Source: Pelagibacterium halotolerans B2 | GTDB taxonomy: Bacteria; Pseudomonadota; Alphaproteobacteria; Rhizobiales; Devosiaceae | NCBI RefSeq assembly: GCF_000230555.1 | Contig: NC_016078.1 | Coordinates: 1,054,001-1,118,000 of the forward strand | Direction of reading: 5' to 3' | DNA: 64,000 nucleotides | Shown: piece after piece, positions 1-9,411 of the stretch | Layout: each line of letters starts with the position of its first letter | Numbering within the stretch: the stretch's first letter is position 1 | Translations under genes and position numbers: made by a program | The notes under the pieces: model-generated | The model's database searches: none | What the model saw: only the letters and a program-made list of their open reading frames with translations | Told to the model about the DNA's origin: nothing

Positions 1-41
1 ATTGGCGAATGCCCAATGTTGCAATCGGGGAGGAGAGCAGC

Positions 42-1295
42 ATGGACCACCGCGCCAGACGCGATAAATCCAACCGCCCGGCACTATCGTTTTACGTGCC
101 CGAGCCGCCCGCGCGGCCCGGTCAGCCCGTCGATTTTTCGCACATCGAAGTGCCCGAAGCCGGCGCTGTGCGCTGCCCGGATATTTCCGAACCCGAACGC
201 GACATGCGCGATCTCCCCTATGGGCTGATCCGCGTGCTCGACGAAAAGGGCAGGGCGGTCGGCCCCTGGGACCCGCGGCTGGACCCCGATACGCTGCGCG
301 CCGGATTGACCGCCATGCTCAAGACACGCCTGTTCGATGAGCGGATGTTCCGCGCCCACCGGCAGGGCAAGACCAGCTTCTACATGAAGTCGCTGGGCGA
401 AGAGGCCATCGGCGCGGCCCAGGCGCTGGCGCTTGACCTCGGGGACATGAATTTCCCCACCTACCGCATGCTCTCCTGGCTGATGGCGCGGAACTATCCG
501 CTGATCGATCTGTGCAACCAGATCTATTCCAACGAGCGCGACCCTTTGCGCGGGCGGCAGTTGCCCATTCTCTATTCGGCCCGCGACTACGGGTTTTATT
601 CACTCTCCGGCAATGTCGGCTCGCGCTTCGGGCACGCTGTGGGCTGGGCCATGGCCTCGGCCTTCAAATCCGACGACAAGATCGCCATCGGCCATGTGGG
701 CGACGGCACGACGGCGGAGGGCGATTTCCACGAAGCGCTGACCTTCGCCGCCGTCTATAAGGCGCCGGTTATTCTCTGCGTCGAGAACAACCAATGGGCG
801 ATTTCGTCCTTTTCCGGCATCGCCGGGGCGGGCGAAACCACCTTTGCCGCCAAGGCCATCGCCTATGGCATCCCCGGCCTTCGGGTCGATGGCAACGATT
901 TCCTCGCCGTCTATGCGGCGACGCTGTGGGCCGCCGACCGGGCCCGCACCAATCACGGCCCGACGCTGATCGAGTTTTTCACATACCGCGCCGCCGGACA
1001 CTCCACCTCCGACGATCCCACCCGCTACCGCCCCGAGGACGAAGCCTCCAAATGGCCCCTGGGCGATCCGCTCGAGCGGCTGAAAGCCCATTTGATCGCC
1101 ATCGGCGAATGGTCGGACGACCAGCACGAAGCGCTGATCGCCGAATTGACCGCCGACATCAAAGCCGCCGTCAAGCAGGCCGAAGCCATCGGCACCCTGG
1201 GGCAATCGAAGCCCAACCCGCGCGAAATGTTCGAGGACGTCTTCGCCCACCCCGACTGGCGCATCCGCGAGCAGCGGCGGGAGGCGGGGGTATGA
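42..1295 (+). CDS. bkdA1: Branched-chain 2-oxoacid dehydrogenase E1 component, alpha subunit
   Basis: This is the thiamine-diphosphate half of the E1 decarboxylase that acts on the 2-oxoacids of leucine, isoleucine and valine in the cytoplasm. The 417-residue protein has the usual family length. The ThDP-binding stretch starts with GHVGDGTTAEGD near residue 217 and ends with the VENNQWAIS block about 30 residues later. A strong GGGGAGGAG ribosome site just upstream selects the ATG at 42 over an in-frame ATG at 9. It is the first visible gene of the operon, but only 41 bases lie upstream, so a preceding regulator or promoter could be outside the window. The beta subunit and E2 follow; no E3 (lpd) gene is visible here. 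Confidence 0.95.
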   Translation: MDHRARRDKSNRPALSFYVPEPPARPGQPVDFSHIEVPEAGAVRCPDISEPERDMRDLPYGLIRVLDEKGRAVGPWDPRLDPDTLRAGLTAMLKTRLFDERMFRAHRQGKTSFYMKSLGEEAIGAAQALALDLGDMNFPTYRMLSWLMARNYPLIDLCNQIYSNERDPLRGRQLPILYSARDYGFYSLSGNVGSRFGHAVGWAMASAFKSDDKIAIGHVGDGTTAEGDFHEALTFAAVYKAPVILCVENNQWAISSFSGIAGAGETTFAAKAIAYGIPGLRVDGNDFLAVYAATLWAADRARTNHGPTLIEFFTYRAAGHSTSDDPTRYRPEDEASKWPLGDPLERLKAHLIAIGEWSDDQHEALIAELTADIKAAVKQAEAIGTLGQSKPNPREMFEDVFAHPDWRIREQRREAGV

Positions 1296-1333
1296 CAATG
1301 ATCCTGTCTTCGGCCGCATCGCCAGGAACCGGC

Positions 1334-1446
1334 GTCATCCAGGGCGAAGACCCGGGACCCGGTACACTCGGAGCCGGTGATCTATCGTCCGCGGTGCCTC
1401 CTGCATTCTCAGAGCATACTGGATCCCGGCTCATGGCCGGGATGAC
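1334..1446. repeat. Family A palindromic repeat between bkdA1 and bkdA2
   Basis: The two ends are near-complementary: a GTCATCC...CCCGGGACC arm on the left and a TACTGGATCCCGGC...GCCGGGATGAC arm on the right. The same arms recur at about 2928-3025, 19759-19940 and 27593-27757. It fills most of the 205-bp gap between two genes that must be made in equal amounts, so it is transcribed within the operon. It has no coding capacity of its own. Confidence 0.8.
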
Positions 1447-1500
1447 GGCGGTGTGTGGAGTTGGCGTTGTGCGACGGCCGCAAACGACGAGGGGGCTCTC

Positions 1501-2520
1501 ATGCCGGCCATGAACATGATCCAGGCGCTCAATTCCGCGCTCGATATCAAGCTGGGCAGCGACCCCGATACGCTGGTGTTCGGTGAGGACGTGGGTTATT
1601 TCGGCGGCGTGTTCCGCGTCACTGAAGGATTGCAGAAAAAACACGGGCTAAACCGCTGTTTCGACTCCCCCATTTCCGAAGGCGGTATCGTCGCCACGGC
1701 CATCGGGATGGGAGCCTACGGGTTGCGGCCCATCGTCGAAATCCAGTTCGCCGATTATATCCTGCCCGCCTATGACCAGCTCGTTTCCGAAGCCGCGCGG
1801 CTGCGCTATCGCTCGAATGGCGAGTTCTGGTGCCCGATTACGGTGCGCTCTCCCTATGGCGGCGGCATTTTCGGTGGGCAGACCCATTCGCAAAGCCCCG
1901 AGGCGATCTTTGCGCATGTGACGGGGCTGAAAACCGTGATCCCCTCCAATCCCTATGACGCCAAGGGGCTGCTGCTCGCGGCCATCGAGGAAGACGATCC
2001 GGTGATCTTTCTCGAACCCAAGCGGCTCTATAACGGGCCGTTCGACGGCCATCACGACAAGCCGCTGACCACATGGGCCGAACACAAGCTCGGTGAAGTG
2101 CCCGCCGGTCACTACACGGTGCCGCTCGGTTCGGCCTCGGTGATGCGCGAGGGCAGGGAGGTGACGGTGCTCGCCTATGGGACGATGGTTCACGTCTGCA
2201 ACGCCGCGATTGCCGAATCCGGTATCGACGCCGAACTGATCGACCTGCGCTCCATAGTGCCGCTCGATATCGACGCCATCGTCAAATCGGTCAAAAAGAC
2301 AGGCCGCTGCGTCATCGTCCACGAAGCTTCGCGCTTCGGCGGCTTCGGGGCCGAACTTTCGGCGCTCATTCAGGAGCGGTGCTTTTATCACCTGCGCGCC
2401 CCCATCGAACGGGTCGCGGGTTGGGATACGCCCTATCCCCACGCCTTCGAATGGGACTATTTTCCCGGCCCGGTGCGGGTCACCAAGGCGCTCAAGCGCT
2501 GCGTGGAGGCGGTGGCATGA
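1501..2520 (+). CDS. bkdA2: Branched-chain 2-oxoacid dehydrogenase E1 component, beta subunit
   Basis: This subunit pairs with the alpha chain to form the alpha2-beta2 E1 that decarboxylates branched-chain 2-oxoacids and passes the acyl group to E2. The 339-residue chain contains the transketolase pyrimidine-binding part (LVFGEDVGYFGGVFRVTEGL near residues 25-45, and the SPISEGGIVATAIGMGAYG block) followed by the C-terminal transketolase domain (VTVLAYGTMVH, VHEASRFGGFGAE). The ATG at 1501 has a GAGGGGG site 5-6 bases upstream. Its stop overlaps the start of E2 (ATGA), which implies translational coupling. Confidence 0.95.
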   Translation: MPAMNMIQALNSALDIKLGSDPDTLVFGEDVGYFGGVFRVTEGLQKKHGLNRCFDSPISEGGIVATAIGMGAYGLRPIVEIQFADYILPAYDQLVSEAARLRYRSNGEFWCPITVRSPYGGGIFGGQTHSQSPEAIFAHVTGLKTVIPSNPYDAKGLLLAAIEEDDPVIFLEPKRLYNGPFDGHHDKPLTTWAEHKLGEVPAGHYTVPLGSASVMREGREVTVLAYGTMVHVCNAAIAESGIDAELIDLRSIVPLDIDAIVKSVKKTGRCVIVHEASRFGGFGAELSALIQERCFYHLRAPIERVAGWDTPYPHAFEWDYFPGPVRVTKALKRCVEAVA

Positions 2521-3935
2521 AAACCTATTCCTTCCGCCTGCCCGATATCGGCGAGGGCGTCGCAGAAGCCGAAATCACCGCCTGGCACGTCAAGGTGGGC
2601 GACCGGGTCGAGGAAGACCAGACGCTGGTCGACGTGATGACCGACAAGGCGACAATCGACATGACCTCGCCGGTTTCCGGCACGGTGCTGAAACTCTTCG
2701 GCGCCGAGGGCGACAAGGCGCCCGTCGGCTCGGTTCTGGTCGAACTCGAGATCGAGGGAGAGGCCGCCCCGGACTCCGCTTCCCCGGCGAAAGCCGGGGC
2801 CCAGCCGAGTACAAACGAGCCGGGGAGCGAGCGGCAAGCGCCCATGGACCCCGGCTTTCGCCGGGGAAGCGATGGGGAAGAAGAAGCGCCTGCGACCCCA
2901 TCCCCCCAATCCGCCTCACCCCCCACCGTCATCCCGGGCGAAGACCCGGGACCCAGTACCCCCGACGCCGGTGATAACGCTCCATCCTCTGAGCGTACTG
3001 GATTCCGGCCCAAGGCCGGGATGACCGAGGGGGAAGGGGAAGCGAAGGGCCAAGAAAGGCACCACCAGATCCTCATCGCCCCGGCCACCCGCCGCCGCGC
3101 GGAAGACCTCGATATCGACCTCGCCTATGTCACCGGCACTGGCCCGGACGGCCGCATCACCGATGCCGACCTCGACGCCCATCTCAAGGCAAGGGCGCCT
3201 GAGCCCGCGCCCCGCGAGCGTCACGGGGTGAACGAGAAAAAGATCATCGGTCTGCGCCGCAGGATCGCCGAGCGCATGGAATTGTCCGCCCGCTCCATCC
3301 CGCATTTCTCCTATGTTGAGGATTGCGACATGACGGCGCTCGAAGGGCTGCGCCGCGAGATCAACGCCGCGCGGCAGGGCGCCCAGCCCAAGCTGACGCT
3401 GCTGCCGTTCTTCATGCGGGCGCTGGCGCAATTGCTGCCCGAGTTTCCGCACGTCAACGCCCATTACGATGCGGAAGCTGGCGTTTTGCGCCAGTTCGAG
3501 CCCATCCATATCGGCATTGCCACGCAAACCGCCGAGGGGTTGATGGTGCCTGTCGTCCGCCATGTCGAAGCGCTCGACATATGGGATTGCGCCCGCGAAA
3601 TGAGCCGGGTCACCAACGCGGCGCGCGAGGGCAGGGCATCGCGCGACGAACTTTCGGGCTCCACAATCACTTTGACCAGTCTTGGCGCTTTGGGCGGCGT
3701 TGCCGCCACCCCGATCATCAACCACCCCGAAGTGGCGATCATCGGCCCCAACAAGCTGATGGGCCGTCCCGTGTTCATCAACAATCAGGTGACGGTGCGC
3801 ACCATGATGAACCTCTCCTCGAGCTTCGATCACCGCATCGTCGACGGGTACGACGCCGCCAAATTCATCCAGCGGTTGAAACGGCTTCTGGAAAATCCTG
3901 CGCTGATTTTTATCGAGAGACGGAGCTGGTCATGA
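2517..3935 (+). CDS. bkdB: Branched-chain 2-oxoacid dehydrogenase E2, dihydrolipoyl acyltransferase
   Basis: E2 transfers the branched acyl group from E1 to CoA and forms the core of the complex. In order it has a lipoyl domain (residues 1-76, lipoylated Lys44 in MTDKATIDM), a long linker (about 85-182), a peripheral-subunit-binding domain (about 185-225, IAPATRRRAEDLDID) and the catalytic acyltransferase domain ending in the DHRIVDG active-site motif near residue 438. The start overlaps the bkdA2 stop. The linker is unusual: residues about 88-118 and 138-170 are translations of two family A palindromic repeats (SPAKAGAQPS, DPGFRRGSD, TVIPGEDPGPST, RTGFRPKAGMTE). The catalytic parts look intact. 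Confidence 0.95.
   Translation: MKTYSFRLPDIGEGVAEAEITAWHVKVGDRVEEDQTLVDVMTDKATIDMTSPVSGTVLKLFGAEGDKAPVGSVLVELEIEGEAAPDSASPAKAGAQPSTNEPGSERQAPMDPGFRRGSDGEEEAPATPSPQSASPPTVIPGEDPGPSTPDAGDNAPSSERTGFRPKAGMTEGEGEAKGQERHHQILIAPATRRRAEDLDIDLAYVTGTGPDGRITDADLDAHLKARAPEPAPRERHGVNEKKIIGLRRRIAERMELSARSIPHFSYVEDCDMTALEGLRREINAARQGAQPKLTLLPFFMRALAQLLPEFPHVNAHYDAEAGVLRQFEPIHIGIATQTAEGLMVPVVRHVEALDIWDCAREMSRVTNAAREGRASRDELSGSTITLTSLGALGGVAATPIINHPEVAIIGPNKLMGRPVFINNQVTVRTMMNLSSSFDHRIVDGYDAAKFIQRLKRLLENPALIFIERRSWS
2778..2870. repeat. Palindromic repeat embedded in the bkdB reading frame (SPAKAGA type)
   Basis: The arms GCTTCCCCGGCGAAAGCCGG and CCCCGGCTTTCGCCGGGGAA are inverted copies. The segment has no stop in the bkdB frame and encodes part of the linker between the lipoyl and E1-binding domains. 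A similar element lies in an intergenic position at 36193-36285, so this is a dispersed element captured inside a gene. Confidence 0.75.
2928..3025. repeat. Family A palindromic repeat embedded in the bkdB reading frame
   Basis: GTCATCCCGGGCGAAGACCC opens the element and GGCCGGGATGAC closes it, matching the intergenic copy at 1334-1446 in the same operon. It is read through in frame and gives the peptides VIPGEDPGPST and TGFRPKAGMTE. Together with the element at 2778-2870 it accounts for about two thirds of the flexible linker. Confidence 0.8.
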
Positions 3936-3945
3936 GCGCCGCAAA

Positions 3946-4088
3946 GGCCCCCTCACCGCCCTGCCGGGCACCCTCTCCCCGAAGGGGCGAGGGTTATTCC
4001 TGCTGCAGCGGACGGGCCGAACACCGGCACCCGGAAAGCCGCAGGCTGACTCCCTCGCCCCGCTGGGGAGAGGGGTGGGGTGAGGGGC
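3946..4088. repeat. Family B repeat (CCCTCACC...CTCTCCCC type)
   Basis: This stretch carries GGCCCCCTCACC, a CTCTCCCCGAAGGGGCGAGG hairpin, a CTCGCCCCGCTGGGGAGAGG hairpin and a closing GGTGAGGGGC, so the ends are inverted copies. Related copies are at 5313-5423, 16876-16990 and 30921-31050. It fills the 199-bp gap between bkdB and ivd. A short open frame starting in the bkdB stop only translates the repeat and is not called. Confidence 0.8.
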
Positions 4089-4134
4089 TTCAGCGTCAAC
4101 CGCAAACTCATTCGCCCGCCAGGGAGCACCAATC

Positions 4135-5286
4135 ATGACCCATCTCGATTTCGCCCTCGGCGACATGGCCGATACAATCCGGCAAACCACACACCGTTTC
4201 GCGACCGACAAGATCGCGCCGCGCGCCGCCGAGATTGACGAGACGAATACCTTCCCCATCGACCTCTGGCCGGAAATGGGCGCGCTCGGCCTGCACGGCA
4301 TCACCGTGGAAGAGGAATTCGGCGGGCTCGGGCTGGGCTACCTCGAACACTGCGTTGCCGTCGAGGAAGTCTCGCGCGCCTCGGCATCGGTGGGGCTCTC
4401 CTACGGCGCTCATTCCAACCTCGCGGTCAACCAGACCCGCCGCTGGGGCTCAGAGGCGCAAAAGCGCAAATATCTGCCCAAACTGATCTCCGGCGAGCAT
4501 CTGGGCGCGCTGGCCATGTCGGAGGCCGGATCGGGGTCCGATGTGGTCTCGATGTCGCTGCGGGCGGAAAGGCGGGGCGATCGCTATGTGCTCAACGGCA
4601 CCAAATTCTGGATCACCAACGCGCCCAAAGCCGATGTGCTGATCGTTTATGCCAAGACCGACCCGAATGCCGGCCCCAAGGGCATTACCGCCTTCATCAT
4701 CGAAAAGGGCATGAAAGGCTTTTCCGTCTCGCCCAAACTCGACAAGATGGGCATGCGCGGCTCGGACACCGCCGAACTCGTGTTCACCGATTGCGAGGTT
4801 CCGGCCGAGAATGTTCTGGGCGCCGAAGGGCAGGGGGTGAAAATCCTGATGTCGGGTCTCGACTACGAACGCGTGGTCCTTGCGGCGGGCCCGCTCGGCA
4901 TCATGCAGGCCTGCCTCGATACCGTGCTGCCCTATGTCAGGGATCGCAAGCAGTTCGGCGCGCCCATCGGGTCATTCCAGCTCATGCAGGCGAAAATCGC
5001 CGACATGTATGTCGCGCTCAATTCCTCCCGCGCCTATGTCTATGCGGTGGCCAAGGCGTGCGATGCGGGACTGACCACGCGGTTCGATGCCGCCGGCGCC
5101 ATCCTGCTGGCGTCGGAAAACGCTGTGAAGGTGTCGCTCGAAGCCGTGCAGGCGCTGGGCGGGGCGGGCTACACGAAGGAATGGCCGGCCGAACGCTATG
5201 TGCGCGACGCAAAACTCTACGATATCGGCGCCGGCACCAACGAAATCCGCCGCTTTCTCATCGGGCGCGAGGTCATCGGGATATGA
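4135..5286 (+). CDS. ivd: Isovaleryl-CoA dehydrogenase
   Basis: This FAD enzyme oxidises isovaleryl-CoA to 3-methylcrotonyl-CoA, step three of leucine degradation, passing electrons to ETF. The 383-residue protein shows acyl-CoA dehydrogenase signatures ([48 protein letters not shown]). The catalytic base is Glu245 in LDYERVVLA, the position used by isovaleryl-CoA dehydrogenases. The site used by short- and medium-chain enzymes is Gly in YDIGAGT, which supports the substrate call. It lies between the dehydrogenase complex and the methylcrotonyl-CoA carboxylase, matching the pathway order. Confidence 0.94.
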   Translation: MTHLDFALGDMADTIRQTTHRFATDKIAPRAAEIDETNTFPIDLWPEMGALGLHGITVEEEFGGLGLGYLEHCVAVEEVSRASASVGLSYGAHSNLAVNQTRRWGSEAQKRKYLPKLISGEHLGALAMSEAGSGSDVVSMSLRAERRGDRYVLNGTKFWITNAPKADVLIVYAKTDPNAGPKGITAFIIEKGMKGFSVSPKLDKMGMRGSDTAELVFTDCEVPAENVLGAEGQGVKILMSGLDYERVVLAAGPLGIMQACLDTVLPYVRDRKQFGAPIGSFQLMQAKIADMYVALNSSRAYVYAVAKACDAGLTTRFDAAGAILLASENAVKVSLEAVQALGGAGYTKEWPAERYVRDAKLYDIGAGTNEIRRFLIGREVIGI

Positions 5287-5312
5287 TTGTCGCGGGCGCA
5301 GCGCTTCTGGCC

Positions 5313-5423
5313 GTCCCCTCACCCCAGCCCTCTCTCCAGCGGGGAGAGGGAGCCACGCGGGGCAGCTCTATGGATTCCCTCGCCCCTTTGGGGAGAGGGA
5401 TGCCGGCAGGCAGGGTGAGGGGC
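5313..5423. repeat. Family B repeat between ivd and mccB
   Basis: GTCCCCTCACCCCAGCCCTC on the left and GGGTGAGGGGCG on the right are inverted ends, with two CTCTCC/GGAGAGG hairpins inside. It fills the 157-bp gap inside the operon and ends about 20 bases before the mccB start. Confidence 0.8.
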
Positions 5424-5443
5424 GAACGCACGAGGTTGTCACA

Positions 5444-7075
5444 ATGACCGCCCCCACGCTCCAATCCGCCATCAACCCGGCCTCCGAAACCTTCCGCGCC
5501 AACGCCGCGCACAATCGCGCGCTGGCCGCCGAGCTTCGCGACATTGCCGCCAGGACTGCGTTGGGCGGACCCGAAACCTCCCGCCAGCGCCATGTGGCGC
5601 GCGGGAAACTGCTGCCGCGGGACCGCGTCGAGCGCCTCCTCGATCCCGGTGTGCCGTTCCTCGAAATCGGCCAGCTTGCCGCCAACGGAATGTATGGCGA
5701 CGAGGCACCGGGGGCGGGCATCATCTGCGGCATCGGGCAGGTCTCGGGCCGGCTGGTGATGATCGTGTGCAACGATCCCACGGTCAAAGGCGGCGCATAC
5801 TTTCCCCTGACCGTCAAAAAGCACCTCCGCGCCCAGGAAATCGCGCTCGAAAACCGTCTGCCCTGCATCTATCTGGTCGATTCCGGCGGCGCCAACCTGC
5901 CGTTTCAGGCCGAAGTGTTTCCCGACCGCGACCATTTCGGGCGCATCTTTTTCAATCAGGCGCAGATGTCTGCGCAATCGATCCCCCAGATCGCCTGCGT
6001 CATGGGTTCGTGTACGGCGGGCGGGGCCTATGTTCCGGCCATGAGCGACGAAACCGTGATCGTGCGCAATCAGGGCACGATTTTTCTGGCCGGCCCGCCG
6101 CTGGTCAAGGCCGCCACCGGCGAGGTCATCTCCGCTGAGGAACTGGGCGGCGCCGAAACCCATGGCAGGAAATCCGGCGTCGTCGATCATATCGCCGAAA
6201 ATGACGAACACGCGCTGACCATCGTCCGCGATATCGTCTCCACCCTGCCGGACAGTCCACTGGGCGTGGGGGCCGAGTTCACCGGGGATACATTGGGCGT
6301 AGAAAAAAATAATTACGATATTTCAGAGATCTACGGCATAATTCCTTTGGATGTCAGGGCCCCCTACGATGTGCGCGAAATCATCGCCCGCATCGTGGAC
6401 GGATCGCGCTTCCACGAGTTCAAGGCGAACTACGGCACGACGCTGGTCACCGGCTTTGCCGAGCTCTGGGGCATGAAGATCGGCATCGTCGCCAACAATG
6501 GCGTGCTGTTTTCCGAAAGCGCGCTCAAGGGTGCGCACTTTATCGAGCTGTGCTGCCAGCGCCGTATCCCCTTGCTTTTCCTGCAAAATATTTCAGGGTT
6601 CATGGTCGGCGGCAAATACGAGGCGGGCGGCATCGCCAAGGACGGCGCCAAGCTGGTGACCGCCGTCGCGACCGCCAGTGTGCCCAAAATCACCCTCATC
6701 ATCGGCGGCAGTTTCGGCGCCGGAAATTACGGCATGGCGGGGCGCGCCTATTCCCCACGGTTCCTGTTCACCTGGCCCAACGCCCGTATCTCGGTGATGG
6801 GTGGCGAACAGGCGGCATCGGTCCTCGCCACCGTCAAGCGCGATGGGTTTGAATCAAAAGGCGAAAACTGGAGCGCAGAGGACGAGGAAGCGTTCAAAGC
6901 TCCCATTCGCGAGCGTTATGAGGCCGAGGGCAATCCCTATTTCGCCACGGCGCGGCTGTGGGACGATGGCATCATCGATCCCGCCCAAACCCGCGACATT
7001 CTGGGCCTGGCCTTCCGCGTTACGCTCAACGCCCCGATCCCCGAACGCCCGCAATTCGGGCTGTTCAGGATGTAG
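5444..7075 (+). CDS. mccB: 3-Methylcrotonyl-CoA carboxylase, carboxyltransferase (beta) subunit
   Basis: This subunit transfers carboxylate from carboxybiotin to 3-methylcrotonyl-CoA, giving 3-methylglutaconyl-CoA. The 543-residue protein is a typical MCC beta chain, with the N-terminal [18 protein letters not shown] segment, the two acyl-CoA carboxyltransferase halves, [20 protein letters not shown], and the oxyanion glycines in [15 protein letters not shown] and [16 protein letters not shown]. The ATG at 5444 lies 8 bases after GAGG and just past the family B repeat; upstream in-frame codons translate repeat sequence and are rejected. The biotin-carboxylase subunit follows immediately. Confidence 0.95.
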   Translation: MTAPTLQSAINPASETFRANAAHNRALAAELRDIAARTALGGPETSRQRHVARGKLLPRDRVERLLDPGVPFLEIGQLAANGMYGDEAPGAGIICGIGQVSGRLVMIVCNDPTVKGGAYFPLTVKKHLRAQEIALENRLPCIYLVDSGGANLPFQAEVFPDRDHFGRIFFNQAQMSAQSIPQIACVMGSCTAGGAYVPAMSDETVIVRNQGTIFLAGPPLVKAATGEVISAEELGGAETHGRKSGVVDHIAENDEHALTIVRDIVSTLPDSPLGVGAEFTGDTLGVEKNNYDISEIYGIIPLDVRAPYDVREIIARIVDGSRFHEFKANYGTTLVTGFAELWGMKIGIVANNGVLFSESALKGAHFIELCCQRRIPLLFLQNISGFMVGGKYEAGGIAKDGAKLVTAVATASVPKITLIIGGSFGAGNYGMAGRAYSPRFLFTWPNARISVMGGEQAASVLATVKRDGFESKGENWSAEDEEAFKAPIRERYEAEGNPYFATARLWDDGIIDPAQTRDILGLAFRVTLNAPIPERPQFGLFRM

Positions 7076-8962
7076 ATGATGATAAAGCGTTTGCTCATCG
7101 CCAATCGCGGCGAAATCGCCTGCCGCATCATCCGCACCGCGCGGCGTCTGGGCGTTGAAACCGTTGCGGTATTCTCGGACGCCGATGCCGGGGCGCTCCA
7201 TGTCCGCATGGCCGATGCAGCGGTCCATATCGGGCCGTCGCCGGTCAGCGAGAGCTATTTGCGGGGCGATGCGATCATCGCCGCTGCGCTTGAGGCCGGA
7301 GCGGATGCCATCCATCCCGGATTCGGCCTCCTGTCGGAAAATGCCCAGTTCGCGCAAGGTGTTATCGATGCCGGGCTGATCTGGGTCGGACCCGACCCGG
7401 CCTCCATCGAGGCGATGGGCCTAAAGGACGCGGCCAAAAAACTCATGGCGGAGGCGGGCGTACCCGTGACGCCGGGCTATATGGGCGCTGACCAGTCCCC
7501 ACAGACACTTATCCCCGCCGCCGACGAGATCGGCTATCCTCTCTTGATCAAAGCCATCGCCGGTGGGGGTGGCAAGGGCATGCGCAAGGTCGAAAGGCGC
7601 GAGGATTTTTCAGCCGCGCTGCAATCGTGCCGGCGCGAGGCGAAAAGCGCCTTTGGCGACGACCGCGTGCTGCTCGAAAAATACGTGACCCGCCCGCGCC
7701 ATATCGAGGTGCAGGTGTTCGGCGACCGGCACGGCAATGTCGTGCACCTGTTCGAGCGCGATTGCTCGCTGCAACGCCGCCACCAGAAGGTGATCGAGGA
7801 AGCCCCGGCACCGGGAATGGACGAGGCCACCCGCGCCGCCATCTGCGATGCCGCCGTAACGGCCGCCCGGGCTGTCGATTATGTCGGGGCGGGCACCATA
7901 GAATTTATCGCCGACGCCTCGGATGGCCTGCGCGCCGATCGCATCTGGTTCATGGAAATGAACACGCGCCTGCAGGTCGAACATCCGGTCACCGAAGCGA
8001 TCACCGGCGTCGACCTCGTCGAATGGCAGCTCAGAATCGCTTCGGGAGAAACCCTTCCCAGGTCACAGAATCAATTGACCTTTTCCGGCTGGTCCGTCGA
8101 AGCCCGGCTCTACGCCGAAGACCCCGCCAACGCCTTCATGCCCTCGACCGGCACGCTCGAAATCTTCGATCTGCCCGAGGGCGTCCGCATCGAAACCGGC
8201 GTTCAGACCGGCGATGCCATCACCCCGTTTTACGACCCGATGATCGCCAAACTCATCGCCCATGGCGAGACGCGGCAGGAGGCCATCGAAAAGCTCGAAA
8301 CCGCCTGCCGGTCCATCGCCATCCACCCGGTCAAGACCAACGCCGCCTTCCTGGCCCGCGCGCTGGCCGAACCCGATTTTGGCGCCGGGAACATCGACAC
8401 CGGCTTTATCGAGCGCCACGGCGAGGGGCTGATTCAACCTGTTGAGCCGTCTGCGCAAGCCCTTGAACTTGCCGCGCAATCCATGCTTCCGCAAGGGCAG
8501 GGGGCTTGGAGCGATCTCGTCGGATTCCGCATGAATGCCGAACCGAACCGCACAATCCGCATGCGCTTCGCGTCAGAGCCGGTCACGGTTTCGCTCCCCT
8601 CGAACAGACCCCACCCAAGCACACAAGCACCGCGCATCGTCCACAAATCGCCTCACCGCACCCTCATCGCCGAGGCTGGCGAAATCTTCGCCTTCACCCT
8701 CGACCGGACCGACGCCATCCATGGCGGGGCGGCATCGGACGGGGCCATTCTCGCCCCGATTCCCGGCAAGGTCACCGCCATCCCCATCGCCCGCGGCCAG
8801 CTTGTCGCAAAGGGCGAAACCGTAATCGTCCTCGAAGCGATGAAAATGGAATACACTCTGTCGGCACCCTTTGACGGCACTATCGCCGCGATCAATGCAT
8901 CGGACGGCGAGCAGGTCACCGAAGGGATGGTCCTCGTGGAAATTGCGGAGGAGAATCGATGA
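7076..8962 (+). CDS. mccA: 3-Methylcrotonyl-CoA carboxylase, biotin carboxylase/biotin carrier (alpha) subunit
   Basis: The 628-residue chain contains a biotin carboxylase (N-terminal [23 protein letters not shown]-grasp with IAGGGGKGM near residue 165, [14 protein letters not shown]) and a C-terminal biotinyl domain whose acceptor is Lys590 in EAMKMEYT. It carboxylates biotin with bicarbonate and ATP and feeds MccB. It begins directly after the mccB stop, and its last codon overlaps the next start (ATGA). Propionyl-CoA carboxylase is the main alternative; the neighbouring ivd and the MCC-type beta subunit argue against it. Confidence 0.94.
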   Translation: MMIKRLLIANRGEIACRIIRTARRLGVETVAVFSDADAGALHVRMADAAVHIGPSPVSESYLRGDAIIAAALEAGADAIHPGFGLLSENAQFAQGVIDAGLIWVGPDPASIEAMGLKDAAKKLMAEAGVPVTPGYMGADQSPQTLIPAADEIGYPLLIKAIAGGGGKGMRKVERREDFSAALQSCRREAKSAFGDDRVLLEKYVTRPRHIEVQVFGDRHGNVVHLFERDCSLQRRHQKVIEEAPAPGMDEATRAAICDAAVTAARAVDYVGAGTIEFIADASDGLRADRIWFMEMNTRLQVEHPVTEAITGVDLVEWQLRIASGETLPRSQNQLTFSGWSVEARLYAEDPANAFMPSTGTLEIFDLPEGVRIETGVQTGDAITPFYDPMIAKLIAHGETRQEAIEKLETACRSIAIHPVKTNAAFLARALAEPDFGAGNIDTGFIERHGEGLIQPVEPSAQALELAAQSMLPQGQGAWSDLVGFRMNAEPNRTIRMRFASEPVTVSLPSNRPHPSTQAPRIVHKSPHRTLIAEAGEIFAFTLDRTDAIHGGAASDGAILAPIPGKVTAIPIARGQLVAKGETVIVLEAMKMEYTLSAPFDGTIAAINASDGEQVTEGMVLVEIAEENR

Positions 8963-9411
8963 GCGGGCGCTATTTCGAGGAGTGGTCGATCGGCGACACC
9001 ATCGCCCATCCCGTCCGCCGCACGGTCACCGAGGCGGATAATCTGCTCATCACCACATTGACCCACAACCCCCAGCCGCTCCACCTCGATGCCGAATACG
9101 CAAAGGGCACCGAATTCGGCCGGATCGTCGTCAACGGCACCTTCACCTTTTCGCTGATGGTGGGGATATCGGTCGCGGAAACGACCCTCGGAACGCTTGT
9201 AGCCAATCTGGGCTATGACGCGGTCAGAATGCCCAAACCCGTATTCATCGGTGACACGCTGAGGATCGAGTCCGAGGTGACCGATCTGCGCGCCTCGACC
9301 AGCCGCCCCGAAGCCGGAATCGTCACCTTCGCCCATCGCGCCATCAACCAGCGCGACGAAATCGTCTGCACCTGCACGCGCACCGCACTGATCCGGCGGA
9401 GGCCGCAATGA
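8959..9411 (+). CDS. MaoC-family (hot-dog) hydratase, proposed 3-methylglutaconyl-CoA hydratase
   Basis: The 150-residue protein is a single hot-dog domain of the MaoC type, with the Asn-Pro-x-x-x-His-Leu-Asp pattern seen as [12 protein letters not shown] and the [16 protein letters not shown] segment. These enzymes hydrate 2-enoyl-CoA thioesters. Overlapping starts and stops with mccA and the downstream lyase place it between carboxylation and cleavage, the slot normally filled by 3-methylglutaconyl-CoA hydratase (AUH/LiuC). In M. tuberculosis the corresponding position holds the MaoC protein Rv2499c. The family call is firm; the substrate is inferred from context. Confidence 0.82.
   Translation: MSGRYFEEWSIGDTIAHPVRRTVTEADNLLITTLTHNPQPLHLDAEYAKGTEFGRIVVNGTFTFSLMVGISVAETTLGTLVANLGYDAVRMPKPVFIGDTLRIESEVTDLRASTSRPEAGIVTFAHRAINQRDEIVCTCTRTALIRRRPQ

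Noticed and set aside
3932..4138. Short gene overlapping the bkdB stop (ATGA)
   Set aside because: After a few codons it only translates the family B repeat; Ser/Pro/Arg-rich with no homology expected.
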